A stretch of DNA of 64,000 nt from Anisakis pegreffii (lineage: Eukaryota; Nematoda; Chromadorea; Rhabditida; Anisakidae). Positions 51,600 through 63,003 of this stretch are shown one piece after another. The translations under genes and the position numbers were made by a program. The stretch spans positions 1 through 64,000 of the forward strand of contig JAPYMA010000057.1 in the NCBI GenBank assembly GCA_035041965.1, written 5' to 3'. Each line of letters starts with the position of its first letter. Positions within the stretch are counted from its first letter, which is position 1. A model generated the notes under the pieces. The model made no database searches. It was not told where the DNA came from and saw nothing but the letters and a program-made list of their open reading frames with translations.

Positions 51600-52200
51600 T
51601 CATTTGTAATAGGGCATGCTCCAAAAGAGGATTTTTCCCATGATATTCACACAATTATTCGACTGTGAAGATGATTTACGAGTTGATAATATGTTGACAT
51701 GTGTACTAGTGATTATGAAATTATACACAGTTTGTGAACTGTTGGAGGATGTGAACTTAACGTCACCTGTGAAAATGAATAATATTGAGCCTATCAGAAC
51801 GCATTCTGGAAGACGTTCAATAAGAATACAAAAGTGAAGGGATCCAATGAGGAATACCATTACTGATGTATTCTGACGAACTGAATGAATCACCAAGTTT
51901 GATTGACTGAAAACGGTTCTTGAGAAGGTCTCAGATCCAATTGGACAGACAACTCCGTATGCCATATGCTTGTAATCTTAAGGAGAATTTAGGTTTGGAT
52001 GCCAAATCAAATGCTTTTCTAAAGTCGAAATATGCAATGTCGGTATAATTTCCTTGTCTAAATGAGATATCCAATTTTGCTAGGATCAAAGTAGAACTGT
52101 AGTGATTGATCTCCTGTTGAGAAAGGGTGATTGAAAACAGCTGATTCATTGTAAAATAGTTTCTCAGTTTAGCTGCAATTATTTTTTTCCGAAGCTTCAA
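51600..52200 (-). pseudogene. Decayed non-LTR (LINE-type) reverse transcriptase fragment
   Basis: On the - strand, the frame ending at 51931 holds TDIAYFDFRKAFDLASKPK, the motif A block (FDFxKAFD) of a LINE reverse transcriptase, followed by LQAYGIRSCLSNWI, which matches the usual L..YGI...L..WI sequence. Downstream, in other frames, are NGIPHWIPSLL (remnant of the G-PQGSVLGPLLF block) and VLIGSILFIFTGDVKF, where the catalytic F-DD has become TGD. At least two frame changes and stops separate the blocks, and only the palm region is present. It is a dead fragment of a retrotransposon; the clade cannot be set from this. Confidence 0.8.
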
Positions 52201-52609
52201 AAATTGTGCAATTTAATGAGACGGTAAGGTAGTTTTGCGGATTCAGTTCAGAATTTCTTCATTTATAGATGTGATGATCACTTTTGAACAATAAGATCAC
52301 AGGGAGATTGAACCAACCGATACAATAAGATCCAAATGATCCAGAATTTCAGAGAAATGCTCAACTTGCTGATGTTCTAAAAATGGTAGAAGAAAGTGTA
52401 ATGTGGGCCGTTGCCGCCAGATTGCTTTTCACTTTTGAATTGAATTGTGGTCGCTGGATTATTTTTTTCATTGTTGAAGTTTGCTTCATTGCTGGCTTGT
52501 CATCACTTTTGAAACGATTTTTTGCCGTCGAATGATCCAATGAGAACTGCTGATTGCTTAATGACGTCGTAATGAGGTTGGTTTTTTTCCAAACAAATCA
52601 GCAACGCAC

Positions 52610-52830
52610 ATGAAATTTTGAAGGAAAATTTGAATGTGGCGATTAGTGGACAACTTCTGCGGAGTAGTGTTTTAGCGAATCTTACCGCAACATTTTCCCA
52701 TTTGCGGCACTTTAGCTACTTTTTCTTCAGTAGTGCTAATAGCGAATTATCTTCAATATTTTTTCAATGCATTAGCGATAAGCAGAGCTACTTTGTTCTA
52801 CTAGTGCGCCCATCTTCAATGAAAATGATT
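52610..52830. repeat. Interspersed short element, copy 2 (possibly non-autonomous hAT-like)
   Basis: Same order of motifs as 18500-18765, including GCGATTAGTGGACAAC, GTTTTAGCGAATCTTACCGC, TTTGCGGCACTTTAGC, AGTAGTGCTAATAGCGAATT, GCATTAGCGATAAGCAGAGC and the end CTACTAGTGCGCCCATC. The two copies are clearly diverged, so both insertions are old. The 77-codon open frame inside is not a gene. Confidence 0.55.
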
Positions 52831-53761
52831 TTTGTGCTAGATAGAGTTTGAACTTTTCCTATTCAAAATCCGATAGACATGAAGAGGAGAGGAACGACCC
52901 CGGATATCGAGTGAATTCACCTCCGAATATCTTTTATTAAAACTGAATTCGGGAGATATTTCACCGCGAAATGATTTCGTTCGCCAGAGCCGAAAAAACT
53001 ATTTTATGCTGTAAAAGCACGTGTTACGAACACTTTTCATTAATACGAATCACTTTCTTGTTACTGCAAACCGAGCAGTGACATTTGCACAGTCGTGCAT
53101 CTTTCAACGTCTGCCTCTCTCTGATGGTGTACGCTCTGAATGACGTCCAAATAACCGATGGTAAAAATTTAGCGTATAAAGGGTTTTTCGAGTTTGTGAC
53201 GGTACGGTATTCATTCAAAAACACTGGTAATTACGGGGATTTTTGGCCGTTGCGAGTTGGTAAGTTTCGGCGAGATGAAGGCGCTAAAGAGTTTCCGAGA
53301 TGTTTTGGCAGTTGAACGAGTTTAGTGACCGTGTTTTTAGTGGTTTGTAAATGTATGTGACTGAATTATATTCAGTTTGAGTGGTTTCTAAACCAGTTGA
53401 GCTATTTTTTCATTGTAACTGTTTAGTCATAAATTAGTTAATAAGCGAGCTAAAAACACTCACATGAATATTATGTTAATTCGGGTATGTGTACGTGACA
53501 TTTGATGAGATGTGAACGATGAGATGATGCGTCACGTAAACTTTTGTATGAATTGTTCATTGATAAATTTCGATAGGTCATTGTAATAGGGCATCATATT
53601 GATAGGCGTACGTGTTGTGAACGTTCACGGTTGTGTGATGCTGCTGTATATCCTGCGATTAGCGATATTCCTACCGTCTTATAACGTATCCCTTTTGTGT
53701 TCAGCTATTAACAGGTGTGTGATTTGATGAACCAAAAAATTCCAGTGCGTCATTCATCAGT
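52831..53761. other. Intergenic
   Basis: A moderately GC-rich patch at 53040-53320 has open frames of about 70 codons on both strands without recognisable motifs. A TTGTGTTCAG acceptor at 53703, 58 nt before the next start codon, may serve spliced-leader addition for the NADAR gene. Confidence 0.4.
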
Positions 53762-56728
53762 ATGTCAACACCAGCCACATTTAAGCAAAGGGAGCTTGCA
53801 CGTGAGATGGCAGCTCGACGCAACCGGCAAAATGAGTATGGTTTAGCGCCGCTCTCTGCTTGGTCTCCTCGATACAACACTGTTAGTTTCAGCTTCAATC
53901 ACTAAATTTGACGTGCAAATTAATGCTCCGGGTTTAGGAAGCGATCATTTTTGGTGAGCGACCACTTTTTTGGCAGTGGTTGAATTCTTTTAACGATTCG
54001 TCGTGTTTGAGCATACGAATGTGGTGTGTTAATCTATCGAAATATCGTATAACTTGATACTCTTTCAGGATTATCGTTCAAGGAAGAATATTGACTTTAC
54101 GTCAAACAAAGTCGGAGGTTACAGTCGTCAGTACACAAGCTTCGAGGGTAAAAGAAAAGATGGTGACACGCGTCCACCACTAAAACCACTCACAATGCCA
54201 CCTGTAAATATTTATTTATTTAGTCAGCAATGTCACCAATATCACTAAAATCATATTCTTCTTTCCTTGACATCCATCTTTCCATGCCCCTAACAACAGT
54301 AACATAGGGAGTCATCCGACCTCATGAAAGTCTTACTTCGATTATCGGTTCGGCGATCAAAAGGTGAGGGCTTACTCTCCCATATTGCCTAATGATTTCT
54401 AGGGAGAGGGACTCAAAATGAATTCGAAAAAACACTCCGCTTGATCAGTTGAATGTGAGTTAAGTGGTCGCTCAGAACGGTAGTAAGCCAGTCATCTTTC
54501 GGAATCAATGATAAAGAACAGTTTTGACTAATGTAGCCGAACAGATCCATAGCATCGTCATGTTGAATATTCCACAATCAAACTGTAGTGGATGCCCAAT
54601 GCCATAAATATTTAGCGTAATTTAAAATATCGAATACCAATTCAGTAAATAATCGTGGCAACGAGAAACATTTTGCCGATCGCTCAGAACCTGTAAATCT
54701 GTTATTCTCATTTCGTCGTCTTTTGAAATTTTTGAGAATGCGAATGGGATGATTTGAAAATTGATTTGCTTCTGTGCGATGAACAGATTCGTTCTACTTA
54801 ATAACTAACAAATGAAATCCAGGTGGCTGATGTACCAATTGATATCGATACGGATGATTATAAGGTGGATGCTGATAACGTGGTGTGCTTTAATGGTCGT
54901 CAGAACTTCCTGTGTAATCTTTACCCGGTATGTTATCATTTAGCGTAATACTAATTTGTATGCATTCAATAGCCATTAGAGTGTCCGTGTTCAATCGATG
55001 TTGTTGTAGTGAACGGAAAGTGAGTTACTTATTTTGATGCAGAAACACACTGCAGTTCATCGGTGAGTACCATTCCGTTGGAGCAATCGGTAGTAATTGT
55101 TGTCGTGATGTTGTGCCGAGTCAACTCGTTCATTGAACAGTCTCATTTCAGGTGACAATAAAAATTGAAGGTCATGAGTACCCAAGTGTCGAGCATTATT
55201 ATCAAGCATGCAAGCTGTATACGCTAGGTGGACCAAAACTTGCTGCTCAGCTTCGTGAGACGCCAGATGTTGGTCAAGTCAAAATCGTCGCCAGAAAGCT
55301 TCTGCGCAGTGCTAACGTTCCGCAAGAGAAAGTGAGCATTATTTCAGTAGCTCGCTACTTATATGCAGATGCACAATGTTACTCTTAAACTGGCATCGTA
55401 TGGTGATAAGAAATTTTAGATACGAAGATATTAAGACTGAGAATAGATATATTTGATTATGATTTGTTTATGATCGTTTTCATATTCTCTGATTATAAGA
55501 AGAAAATGACAACACTGCGATATTGTTATGAAGTTCTACTTATTGGGAAATAGAATTGAGTGATTAATCGGGAAATTGTGGTTATTGAATATAATGGCTA
55601 GTTGCTTAAGTTTGGTGTGTTGATGTGCAGGTTGAAGAGTGGAAACGTACCCAAGGACCAGTGCTCTTGCATCATGCGATTGTTCATAAATATGTGCAGA
55701 ATGCTGAATTAAGAGAGAAGTTATTGGACACAGGGAATGCGCTTCTTGCGCAAACTTATGAACGAGACAATATCTTTGCGACTGGTTGTGATAAAGAAAA
55801 GATGCTCGAATGGGCCAAGAACAACAATGGACAAATTATTAAGGTTCGTGATCTCTTGCCTTCCGTCCTTTTTTTTTGTTTTTAGGAAGTATCATCTCAT
55901 GTTAGGTAAGGCGATTAATGGCGATGGCAATGTAAAGTGGCCATCACATTTTGGCGTTGCTTCTCTGGTTGAGTTTTTGAGTGATTGTATCATTATTGCT
56001 CGTCAAAATTGCACCATAAAACAAAATTCAACGTTTTGAAAATTTCCATTCAAATGACACTTGAGAAGCGTTTACTCATAGTCAGCAATTTTGATATTAC
56101 GAGCTAGATTTTCCCTTTCACTTTATTCAAATTTCATTGTTAAAAATCGTTGATAATGTTTAAAAATTGTCATTGTTTTATTTTTATTTTTTCAGATTCC
56201 GACTAAAATCGACAGCGACTCGATTGTTTATATTCCACTGATTGGTGAGGGCAAAAATGTGCTTGGATTTATCAATATGAAGGTATTAAAAAATTTTAAT
56301 TCCGCTGAATTTAAAGCGCATCGTAAAAATTATTGTAACGGTGTATCGTGTTGTTATGTTTACTTTAATGATTTTTGTTTGGCTGTTAGAGGATGTTTAT
56401 TGTATATGTTTATGTTTATTATTTCGTTATATGTTTATTATTTCGTTTGTAGACGTAAAATTTTGGCTCTCTTATTTCCTAACGACAATAATCTCTTGTT
56501 TTTTAAGCAAATTTGTCGGGCAGATAGTGCCTTGAAAATTTTTTCAATTTCGACGAAGTGTTTTTCGCATAATTTGAGAAGCGACAAGATTAAAATTGTT
56601 TATTGAAGGTACGTGGTCAAGTGCGCCATTTTCAAGAAACGAAACCGAATATCACTGACCCGATTATGGTGGTTGCGATGCAGACACTTCAGTTGAATGG
56701 TCCCAGCAAGGGCGAAGGTGACAAATAA
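53762..56728 (+). CDS. NADAR (YbiA/DUF1768) domain protein
   Basis: Exons: 53762-53881, 54069-54203, 54823-54927, 55152-55331, 55631-55843, 56196-56282, 56609-56728. All six introns are phase 0; total 319 residues. Residues 1-85 are polar, basic and probably disordered. The NADAR domain spans about 105-275: VCFNGRQNFLCNLYP at its start (family pattern F-S-FYP), then GHEYPSVEHYYQACK with the hallmark YPSVEH at 130-135, then a helical region to LLDTGNALLAQTYERDNIFA, and finally GKNVLGFINMKVRG, matching the NxLG...LMxVR end. NADAR proteins act on ADP-ribose-type substrates; bacterial YbiA hydrolyses riboflavin intermediates, and some members remove ADP-ribose from nucleic-acid bases. Which activity this one has is not known. 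The last 40 residues (from HFQETKPNITDP to the end) are outside the domain and unrecognised. Start chosen at the first ATG after a good acceptor. Confidence 0.88.
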
Positions 56729-59208
56729 GGATACATTACTATTTGAAGCGATCTCTAAATACTTTATCACTCTTCTCCCAGTGATGTTCCCGTTTTATTG
56801 TTACAATTCCTTAATCCCTCCTATCCGAGCGCCAAATCCCATTCCTCCTCCCGCTAGCAGTCCTCATCCCGTTTCATCCATTCAGTATAATAGCTCATTC
56901 TCTTGATATCCCATCCAAAATTGTTACCGTCTTGCAACTCACCAATTTGGTGGTTTTATCTTCACATTGCGATGGGTTCATAGAGACACACTGGACACGT
57001 TGTTAATTCATAATCACCGATAGGCACATATTGGGATTGATTGAGTCTTGATTGTGATCTTGAGCAAGAGATCGTATCATATTTTGAGTACGTGCCGTTA
57101 GATGAATTACTGCAAGATTATGTCTTAAAAACTGTGTGCAGTTGTTGTCTCTGTTCAACACCTTACGGGTTTATTTATTCGTCTTTGTGAAGATTGAATG
57201 CCAAAAGAAGATTTTATTCGGAAGAGTTATTCTTTAAATTGTCATTGTCAACTTTCAAATTATCTCTGAGCTGATATTTACTATTATGATTTGCGATATC
57301 GGGACTGTTTTTATTGAAACTAATCCTATTGTATTGCTGCGGTTCCGTTTCTTTTTCGAACAAGTTTTCATCTGAACATTCATTTGGCCCATTATCGATC
57401 GTTTTGTTAGATCTTTCTTAATTTGATCGCTAGCTTTGAACAGTTTGGAAGTTGGTTTTGTTCCCATTTCAGTTCGATGCTATCGCCTTAATTCCGACAA
57501 TCCTTCTCGCGTTTCAAGATTGCTTTTCAATTGTTATATCACACGCACAACAGCCCAATTTTTTTGATATTCATCCTATCGGGCGATTGATTAAGTGTGC
57601 ATCAATTTCTCACTATGTTCCCTTTTTAGCCGCACAATTCTACGCATTTTCTATCATCTGAAGAAATTCGATATTGTTTTCGGTTCAGTTCTATCCCTTA
57701 ATCTATAATTTTCTTTTTCTGCGCACTGAATTATTACTGACTTTTATTTGCTTCTATCATTTTTCATACGCTTCTTATTGACAGATACATTTTTTGATAT
57801 TCATATTATCGGGCGATTGATTAAATGCGTTAGTCGGTTTGACTTTGTCTTGTCGAACAGATATGCTAGTTCTGTTAAAAATAAGTGAACAATTTTAAAA
57901 TAAAATTTTCTGTGGTAAAATTGAGCGTGGATATATGGTGTAATATGCGAAATGTGTGTTTCGTGTCGTTTATTTCACAGTGATGTTAAGAATTTTCATC
58001 TTAATCCTTCGATTGTTCTTTGATCGTTTTTTGCTCGATTATTTTGAATCAAATCACTCATCATTTTATTGATTGAATGTTGCTTCATTTTGTTTCCATC
58101 AAATGTACATTTAATCCTCATTATACTATTATTATCTTTTCGTTTTGATGCATTTTATCAGTGGTCCCATCGAGCAATCACATTGAAAGAAATCAACTCT
58201 GATAAAGACATCCAGTGGCAATGAGATATGCTCGGGGTGGTTATTTCAGCAGCGTGGTTTGTTGAGGTATTTGATGGTTTTATCCGAGTGAACGCACAGT
58301 GAACCAGGCAGTTGGTTTCTTGCAGATCACGTCGAATTAGCGGCTGATGTTTAACCGATGATAGAATGTCATAATCGATTTGATTACAGATTTGTATTGA
58401 CCGTTTTTCGCTGTTATATCGTGTTTCATTATTGATTGTTATCATTTGTTGTATTGAGGTTTTGTTTATATCAATAATTTTATGAGTGATTAAATTGTTT
58501 ATTTTAATTGGTTCTGGTTTTTAAGCGTTCATTTTATTCGATCATTCTCAAACATTGAAATATGGAACTGGCGCATGGCGTCGACATTTACTTAACAATG
58601 CAAAAGCAGAGATGACTTTGTCAGGCCTGAGTGTGTTTAGTGATTGATTATCGTTTACACTTCTTGAATTGTGAAAACTTGTTGAAGTTCGTAACTGCAT
58701 TTTAGAAGTAGTTGAAAAGTGTTTGTCGAAGAGACAGGGATGAGAAATGTGCTCAAGGTGAATTGTCAAGAAATTTGGAGAATTATTTATCAAATGAATG
58801 AAAAACAAGTTGAAGGCGTTGTTGAATATCATGGAATATTTCGAAAAATTGAGCATTATTCTGCACTTTAATATAGAATGTTCAGTTCGTTGAATGTTTT
58901 TGGCGTATCGAAATGATTAATGAAAGGAACAAAAATAAAGCAAATGAAGTAACGATTATATAATTCACGATAGCTGTATGTGAAAGGCATCATAAAATTT
59001 AACAGTCAATGGACGAACACACGAATCGGAATTAATCTGAATAAATGTGCAAAATAATTTGAAAAACATCATTGAATTCGTCTGTTGATTGTCGTAACCA
59101 TCAATAATTTTCGTAACCATCAATCTCACGATCAGATTGCAGGTGCCCTCATTTAAAATAAATTAATATTGGTCGAATTGAAACATGCAGATGGAATAAA
59201 AATGATTT
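56729..59208. other. Intergenic
   Basis: No gene seen on either strand. A 40-bp piece containing TTTTTTGATATTCAT and ATCGGGCGATTGATTAA occurs at 57557-57597 and again at 57789-57826, a local duplication. Open frames of 60-100 codons on both strands have no domain and no splice context. Confidence 0.45.
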
Positions 59209-59898
59209 CTAGTCGATGAGCTGTTCGAATGGATTACGGTGCACAGGTACATCGCCATGAGAATGTACCATGTGTACTGTATTGTGTGCTGTTAAGGTCT
59301 CATTCAAGTCCACTATCGAGTCGAAATCTGCCGTGAACCACTCCACCAAATCTTCCGGATATTCAATGCATAGCAACATTAGCTCCCATATAAAAAGCGG
59401 TACCATCAATTGTAATGATAATCGTAGAAAGGATGTGCCTTCAGGAGAGAATCTGAAATCTGCTGATACTCTTTCGGAACATTTTAAGTGGTTTGAACAG
59501 TGAACAGCGAACATCTACTATTTTGAATTACAAACCAGTTTGAATTCTAATCGAAGAATGAAAGCATTTGTTTGTTTGATAGTGTGTGTAATGAGAAAGT
59601 GATTTGTCATAAAATTTCCTCACTCATGATCGTCACATTCCAGAAGGACTGGCATCAACTTCCATGCTATCCTTGAGACATATTTATCTGCATTTATTTA
59701 GTATAGTGGACGTATAACTTAATCACTATACAATGCAAGACTTATATATGTATTTGTCTATCTCAAGCACTTCCATTCAGTATTGTATGCAGTCGTGATG
59801 ACCATTTCAAAAAGTTCATACTTATAAAAAAGACCAACAATGAAGACGATCAAGAGCACACATCCGATCATCAGTTTCAAATAGTAATCTAGTGACAT
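59209..59898 (-). CDS. Possible small signal-anchored protein, family unknown
   Basis: Two exons on the - strand, 59898-59771 and 59452-59209, join in phase 2 to a 123-residue protein. The start is supported by an acceptor (TTTACTGTCAG) 25 nt upstream, as for a trans-spliced gene. Residues about 9-24 form a hydrophobic helix (LMIGCVLLIVFIVGLF) just after MSLDYYLK, a signal peptide or type II anchor. Exon 2 continues with SLQLMVPLFIWELMLLCIEY, then an acidic part (EDLVEWFTADFDSIVDLNET) and ends NPFEQLID. The donor (AA then GTGCTT) is weak. No family is recognised. Confidence 0.4.
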
Positions 59899-59922
59899 TT
59901 TTTTTAACGAACACCAAAACGA

Positions 59923-59924
59923 CT
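59923..59924 (-). promoter_or_regulatory. Candidate trans-splice acceptor
   Basis: TTCCTTTACTGTCAG on the - strand, ending 25 nt before the ATG at 59898. Confidence 0.35.
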
Positions 59925-60019
59925 GACAGTAAAGGAATATAAAATAATAAAGATGAAGATGTACTGTTTTACGTCTCCACCACAATTAAACTTATGCCTA
60001 ATATGTAAATCTTCAAACT

Positions 60020-60870
60020 ATCTTGTTTTGCATAATTACTGTTGAATACTGCATGTTATGGTAAATAACAAGTCAGGTACAGGCGAAAAGCAACCAAGTA
60101 ATACATATCGTGACATCACAAAGATAAGTTTCCTCGAAATGATGAGTTTTTCGTAGATGCGAAATTGGAGGCAGTGCAATAGTATAGAAATATAAGTTTG
60201 ATACATTCAAGCCTACCGTCTTCTCAGGTTTGCCCGGAAACATATTAATGTTTATACACTCTTCGATCGACCAGAACCTCGTCTTTCTAAAAATGAAAAG
60301 TTTGCTGAGAAATTTCCACTCTACGGGGTGAGGTAGCAATTTATGTGATGCCTACGGGTTAGCACATTCAAGCCTACCGTACCCTCAGCTTTGACCGGTA
60401 ATGTATCAATTTCTTCACACCAATTGATCGATCAGAATCCCTGGATACAGAAAATCATATGTTTTGTTGAGCGATTTTGCTTTGCTGAGGAGATCTAGCT
60501 ATTTTATTAAAGCTATTTCAACTAGCGCTGAGCTCGTAGATATGCACGTGATCACTATAGATCAATAGATGCAATGCAATAGTATTGAAATATAAGTTTG
60601 ATACATTCAAGCCTACCGTCTTCTCAGGTTTGCCCGGAAACATATTAATGTTTATACACTCTTCGATCGACCAGAACCTCGTCTTTCTAAAAATGAAAAG
60701 TTTGCTGAGAAATTTCCACTCTACGGGGTGAGGTAGCAATTTATGTGATGCTGTACGGGTTAGCACATTCAAGCCTACCGTACCCTCAGCTTTGACCGGT
60801 AATGTATCAATTTCTTCACACCACATGATCGATCAGAATCCATGGATTCAGAAAATCATAAGTCCAGTTT
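60020..60870. repeat. Recent 400-bp duplication of a dispersed repeat
   Basis: The segment from AGTATAGAAATATAAGTTTG at 60181 recurs at 60581, and about 260 bp are almost identical, differing mainly by one base at the start and by TGATGCCTACGG versus TGATGCTGTACGG. Between them, 60360-60560 holds CTACCGTACCCTCAG, GCGATTTTGCTTTGCTGAGG and ATCACTATAGATCA, which are the motifs of the 239-bp array at 11.9-12.7 kb. Two parallel 88-102-codon open frames on the - strand come from this duplication and are not genes. Confidence 0.85.
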
Positions 60871-61437
60871 CTCGTTGCATGAATCACAATCAGCTACCAG
60901 CATATCTATTTTTGTTCCCATAGGCTGAGATTCGCTGGATATTTTAGCACCGGAAATTCGGAAATAAATATGATTGGGAATTGGGAAAAAAAGAAAGATT
61001 TTGACATAGATTTTTGAAACACTCATTATGAATGCTTTCGAAAGAAAGAATTTTCGGAAATTTTGCTCAGGATTTTCCTAAATTTTCGGAAAATCTTACT
61101 TTCAGAACTTGTACTGAAACTGAAACGTTGACATTCTCCAGTATCTACAACATCACTGTTTTATCTCACTGTCCATCCCATAAAAAATATTTGGCACAGT
61201 AATGGTGCTAATTGTATACTCTGAAATAGAATCGCGCAAACTCGAATATGCATCGATTGATTCCATTTACCTGAATTCATTTTATTCTACCGATACTTCA
61301 TTATTCTACTATGTTGATTATAATTCTTGCATTACTTTCTCATGTCGCACCGTATGAGTAATTATTTGAATAATTAATATCAACTGATACCTCTTTTATG
61401 TCAGATTTACTGAAGCTTTTGTAGGTGTTGATCCATC

Positions 61438-61683
61438 ATGTCGCTCATCCGTGTAAACGAAGTGTGCGATTTTCGGAACAATGCGAATTTGATAGGGAGA
61501 AGCGGGATCGCCACCATATCGGCATCTAACGCTAACAGCTGCGGATCAGTTTCAGTGTGCAGTGCTCATGATAGTGCTTCCATTTGCTTGAATCCTTCGA
61601 CGGTGCTTCAGTCGCACCAATTGTCCATTGGTGGTTATATTCTGTTACGTGCTCTCCTGTGTTTCTACAGCTATGGAAACCGC
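61438..61683 (+). CDS. Possible small gene, exon structure unclear
   Basis: An ATG 13 nt after an acceptor (AGCTTTTGTAG) opens an 82-codon frame beginning MSLIRVNEVCDFRNNANLIG, in a patch clearly more GC-rich than its surroundings. The frame could also splice: from G at about 61625 (GTGGTT donor) to the acceptor TTTCTACAG at 61669, leading into METADALRALSLSSYRFGTR, or from 61609 in phase 0 to the same acceptor. I cannot choose between these, and no family is recognised. It lies 470 bp upstream of SmF on the same strand, so a shared operon is possible. Confidence 0.3.
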
Positions 61684-62133
61684 TGATGCGCTTCGCGCTC
61701 TCTCTCTGTCTTCATACCGCTTTGGTACACGCCCATTGTCAAGGACGGTACACATCTTTTAACCACTCCCCCTTTCTTTTTTACTTGAATCTGGAAATGC
61801 TTTCGTAGATTTTGTTTTGAGCTTGTATTCTTGTGTTTTTTTTCTCATATTGATGCATATGTTTTATCTGTTTTCCATTCGTTCATGTGCCATGTAATGA
61901 TGTTGTCGTAGTCAGCATGAAAATTGATGTGTGTAATGATATTGGTAAATCACTCAGTTTTGAGTTCTCAGCGAAAGTTTACCATCATTTAATGTTATGA
62001 GACTGAGCCAGGCTATGATCCATATTATCTAATTATCTGTTTATGCTTTTATCAAAATAAGTGGCATTTGGTGATCCGTTGAGTGTCGAGTACGCTCTGA
62101 AGGTTGTTCTTGATGTGATTTTACTGTATTTTC

Positions 62134-62135
62134 AG
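62134..62135 (+). promoter_or_regulatory. Candidate trans-splice acceptor of SmF
   Basis: GTATTTTCAG, 16 nt before the SmF start codon and without an upstream coding exon; typical for spliced-leader addition in nematodes. Confidence 0.5.
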
Positions 62136-62151
62136 GTTATACAAGAAAAAT

Positions 62152-63003
62152 ATGTCGACTTTACAGCCAGTTAACCCAAAACCTTTCCTTAACGGATTGA
62201 CCGGCAAACCAATTATATGCAAACTGAAGTGGGGAATAGAATATAGAGGTAAGAAATATCCTACTGAAAGGTTTTATAGTTGGAAATGACCTTTCTTTGT
62301 TTGACAATATATTGGGGAAATGCAGCGGGAAAGTTTTTCATTCATTTCTAGCCGTTAATTTCCATTCCGTTATTCAGGCTATTTGGTATCAGTAGATGGA
62401 TATATGAATTTACAAATGGCCAACACTGAGGAGTATATCGATGGTACGAGTACCGGAAACCTTGGAGAAGTTCTTATACGGTGAACGTTTGATTTATCTT
62501 TCACTTCATTCGGGGAGATTTATCACTCATTCTCAAAATTCAGTAATGTTCAGTAATGATAACTTTGGAACAAGGGTTCAGAAATTATGTGGACGTGCAT
62601 GAAAATACACAGTCGGCATTGAGATGAGATTTCTTATTCAACTTATACCGAATTCGAGATGCAAAGAATAGTTTTCCAGCAAGCTTGCTAGCTTTAGCGT
62701 TCGATCGCTAAAATTGTTTGAGTTTTACACATAACCAGCTACCTTTGTAAAGATGAAGGAGTTGAGGAGTAAAACCAAGTGAAATCGAGTAATTTTAGAA
62801 GTTCTGTGGAATTATTTCAAATCAATGAAGGTGTTTTGTGACATTTACCTAGAGACATGATTAGCGTATTGGTTGCGTTTTGATTTTGAAATGATTTCGT
62901 GAATGCGGGTAAAATTCAGTCTAATGAAATGATGGCCATTTTCAGGTGTAACAATGTTCTTTGGGTTGGCGGTGCTGAAGAGAGTTCAGACATGCAGCAT
63001 TAA
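62152..63003 (+). CDS. SNRPF: Small nuclear ribonucleoprotein F (SmF)
   Basis: Core Sm-ring protein that binds the U-rich Sm site of spliceosomal U1, U2, U4 and U5 snRNAs (in nematodes also the spliced-leader RNA). Exons 62152-62248, 62378-62480 and 62946-63003 join in phases 1 and 2 to 85 residues, the usual SmF length. Sm1 motif: [33 protein letters not shown], with the RNA-contacting Tyr/Asn loop DGYMN. Then [12 protein letters not shown], and Sm2: [18 protein letters not shown]. The short acidic tail (AEESSDMQH) agrees with SmF of other animals. Identity is certain from the nearly complete match to the family pattern. Confidence 0.97.

Noticed and set aside
54960..55068. Extra 20-nt mini-exon in the NADAR gene (KHTAVH after TTGATGCAG)
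   Set aside because: Its length breaks the frame into the next exon, while joining 54927 directly to 55152 keeps the domain pattern.
60073..60826. Two similar 88- and 102-codon frames on the - strand
   Set aside because: They are the same frame in two copies of a recently duplicated non-coding repeat whose relatives at 12 kb do not keep it.
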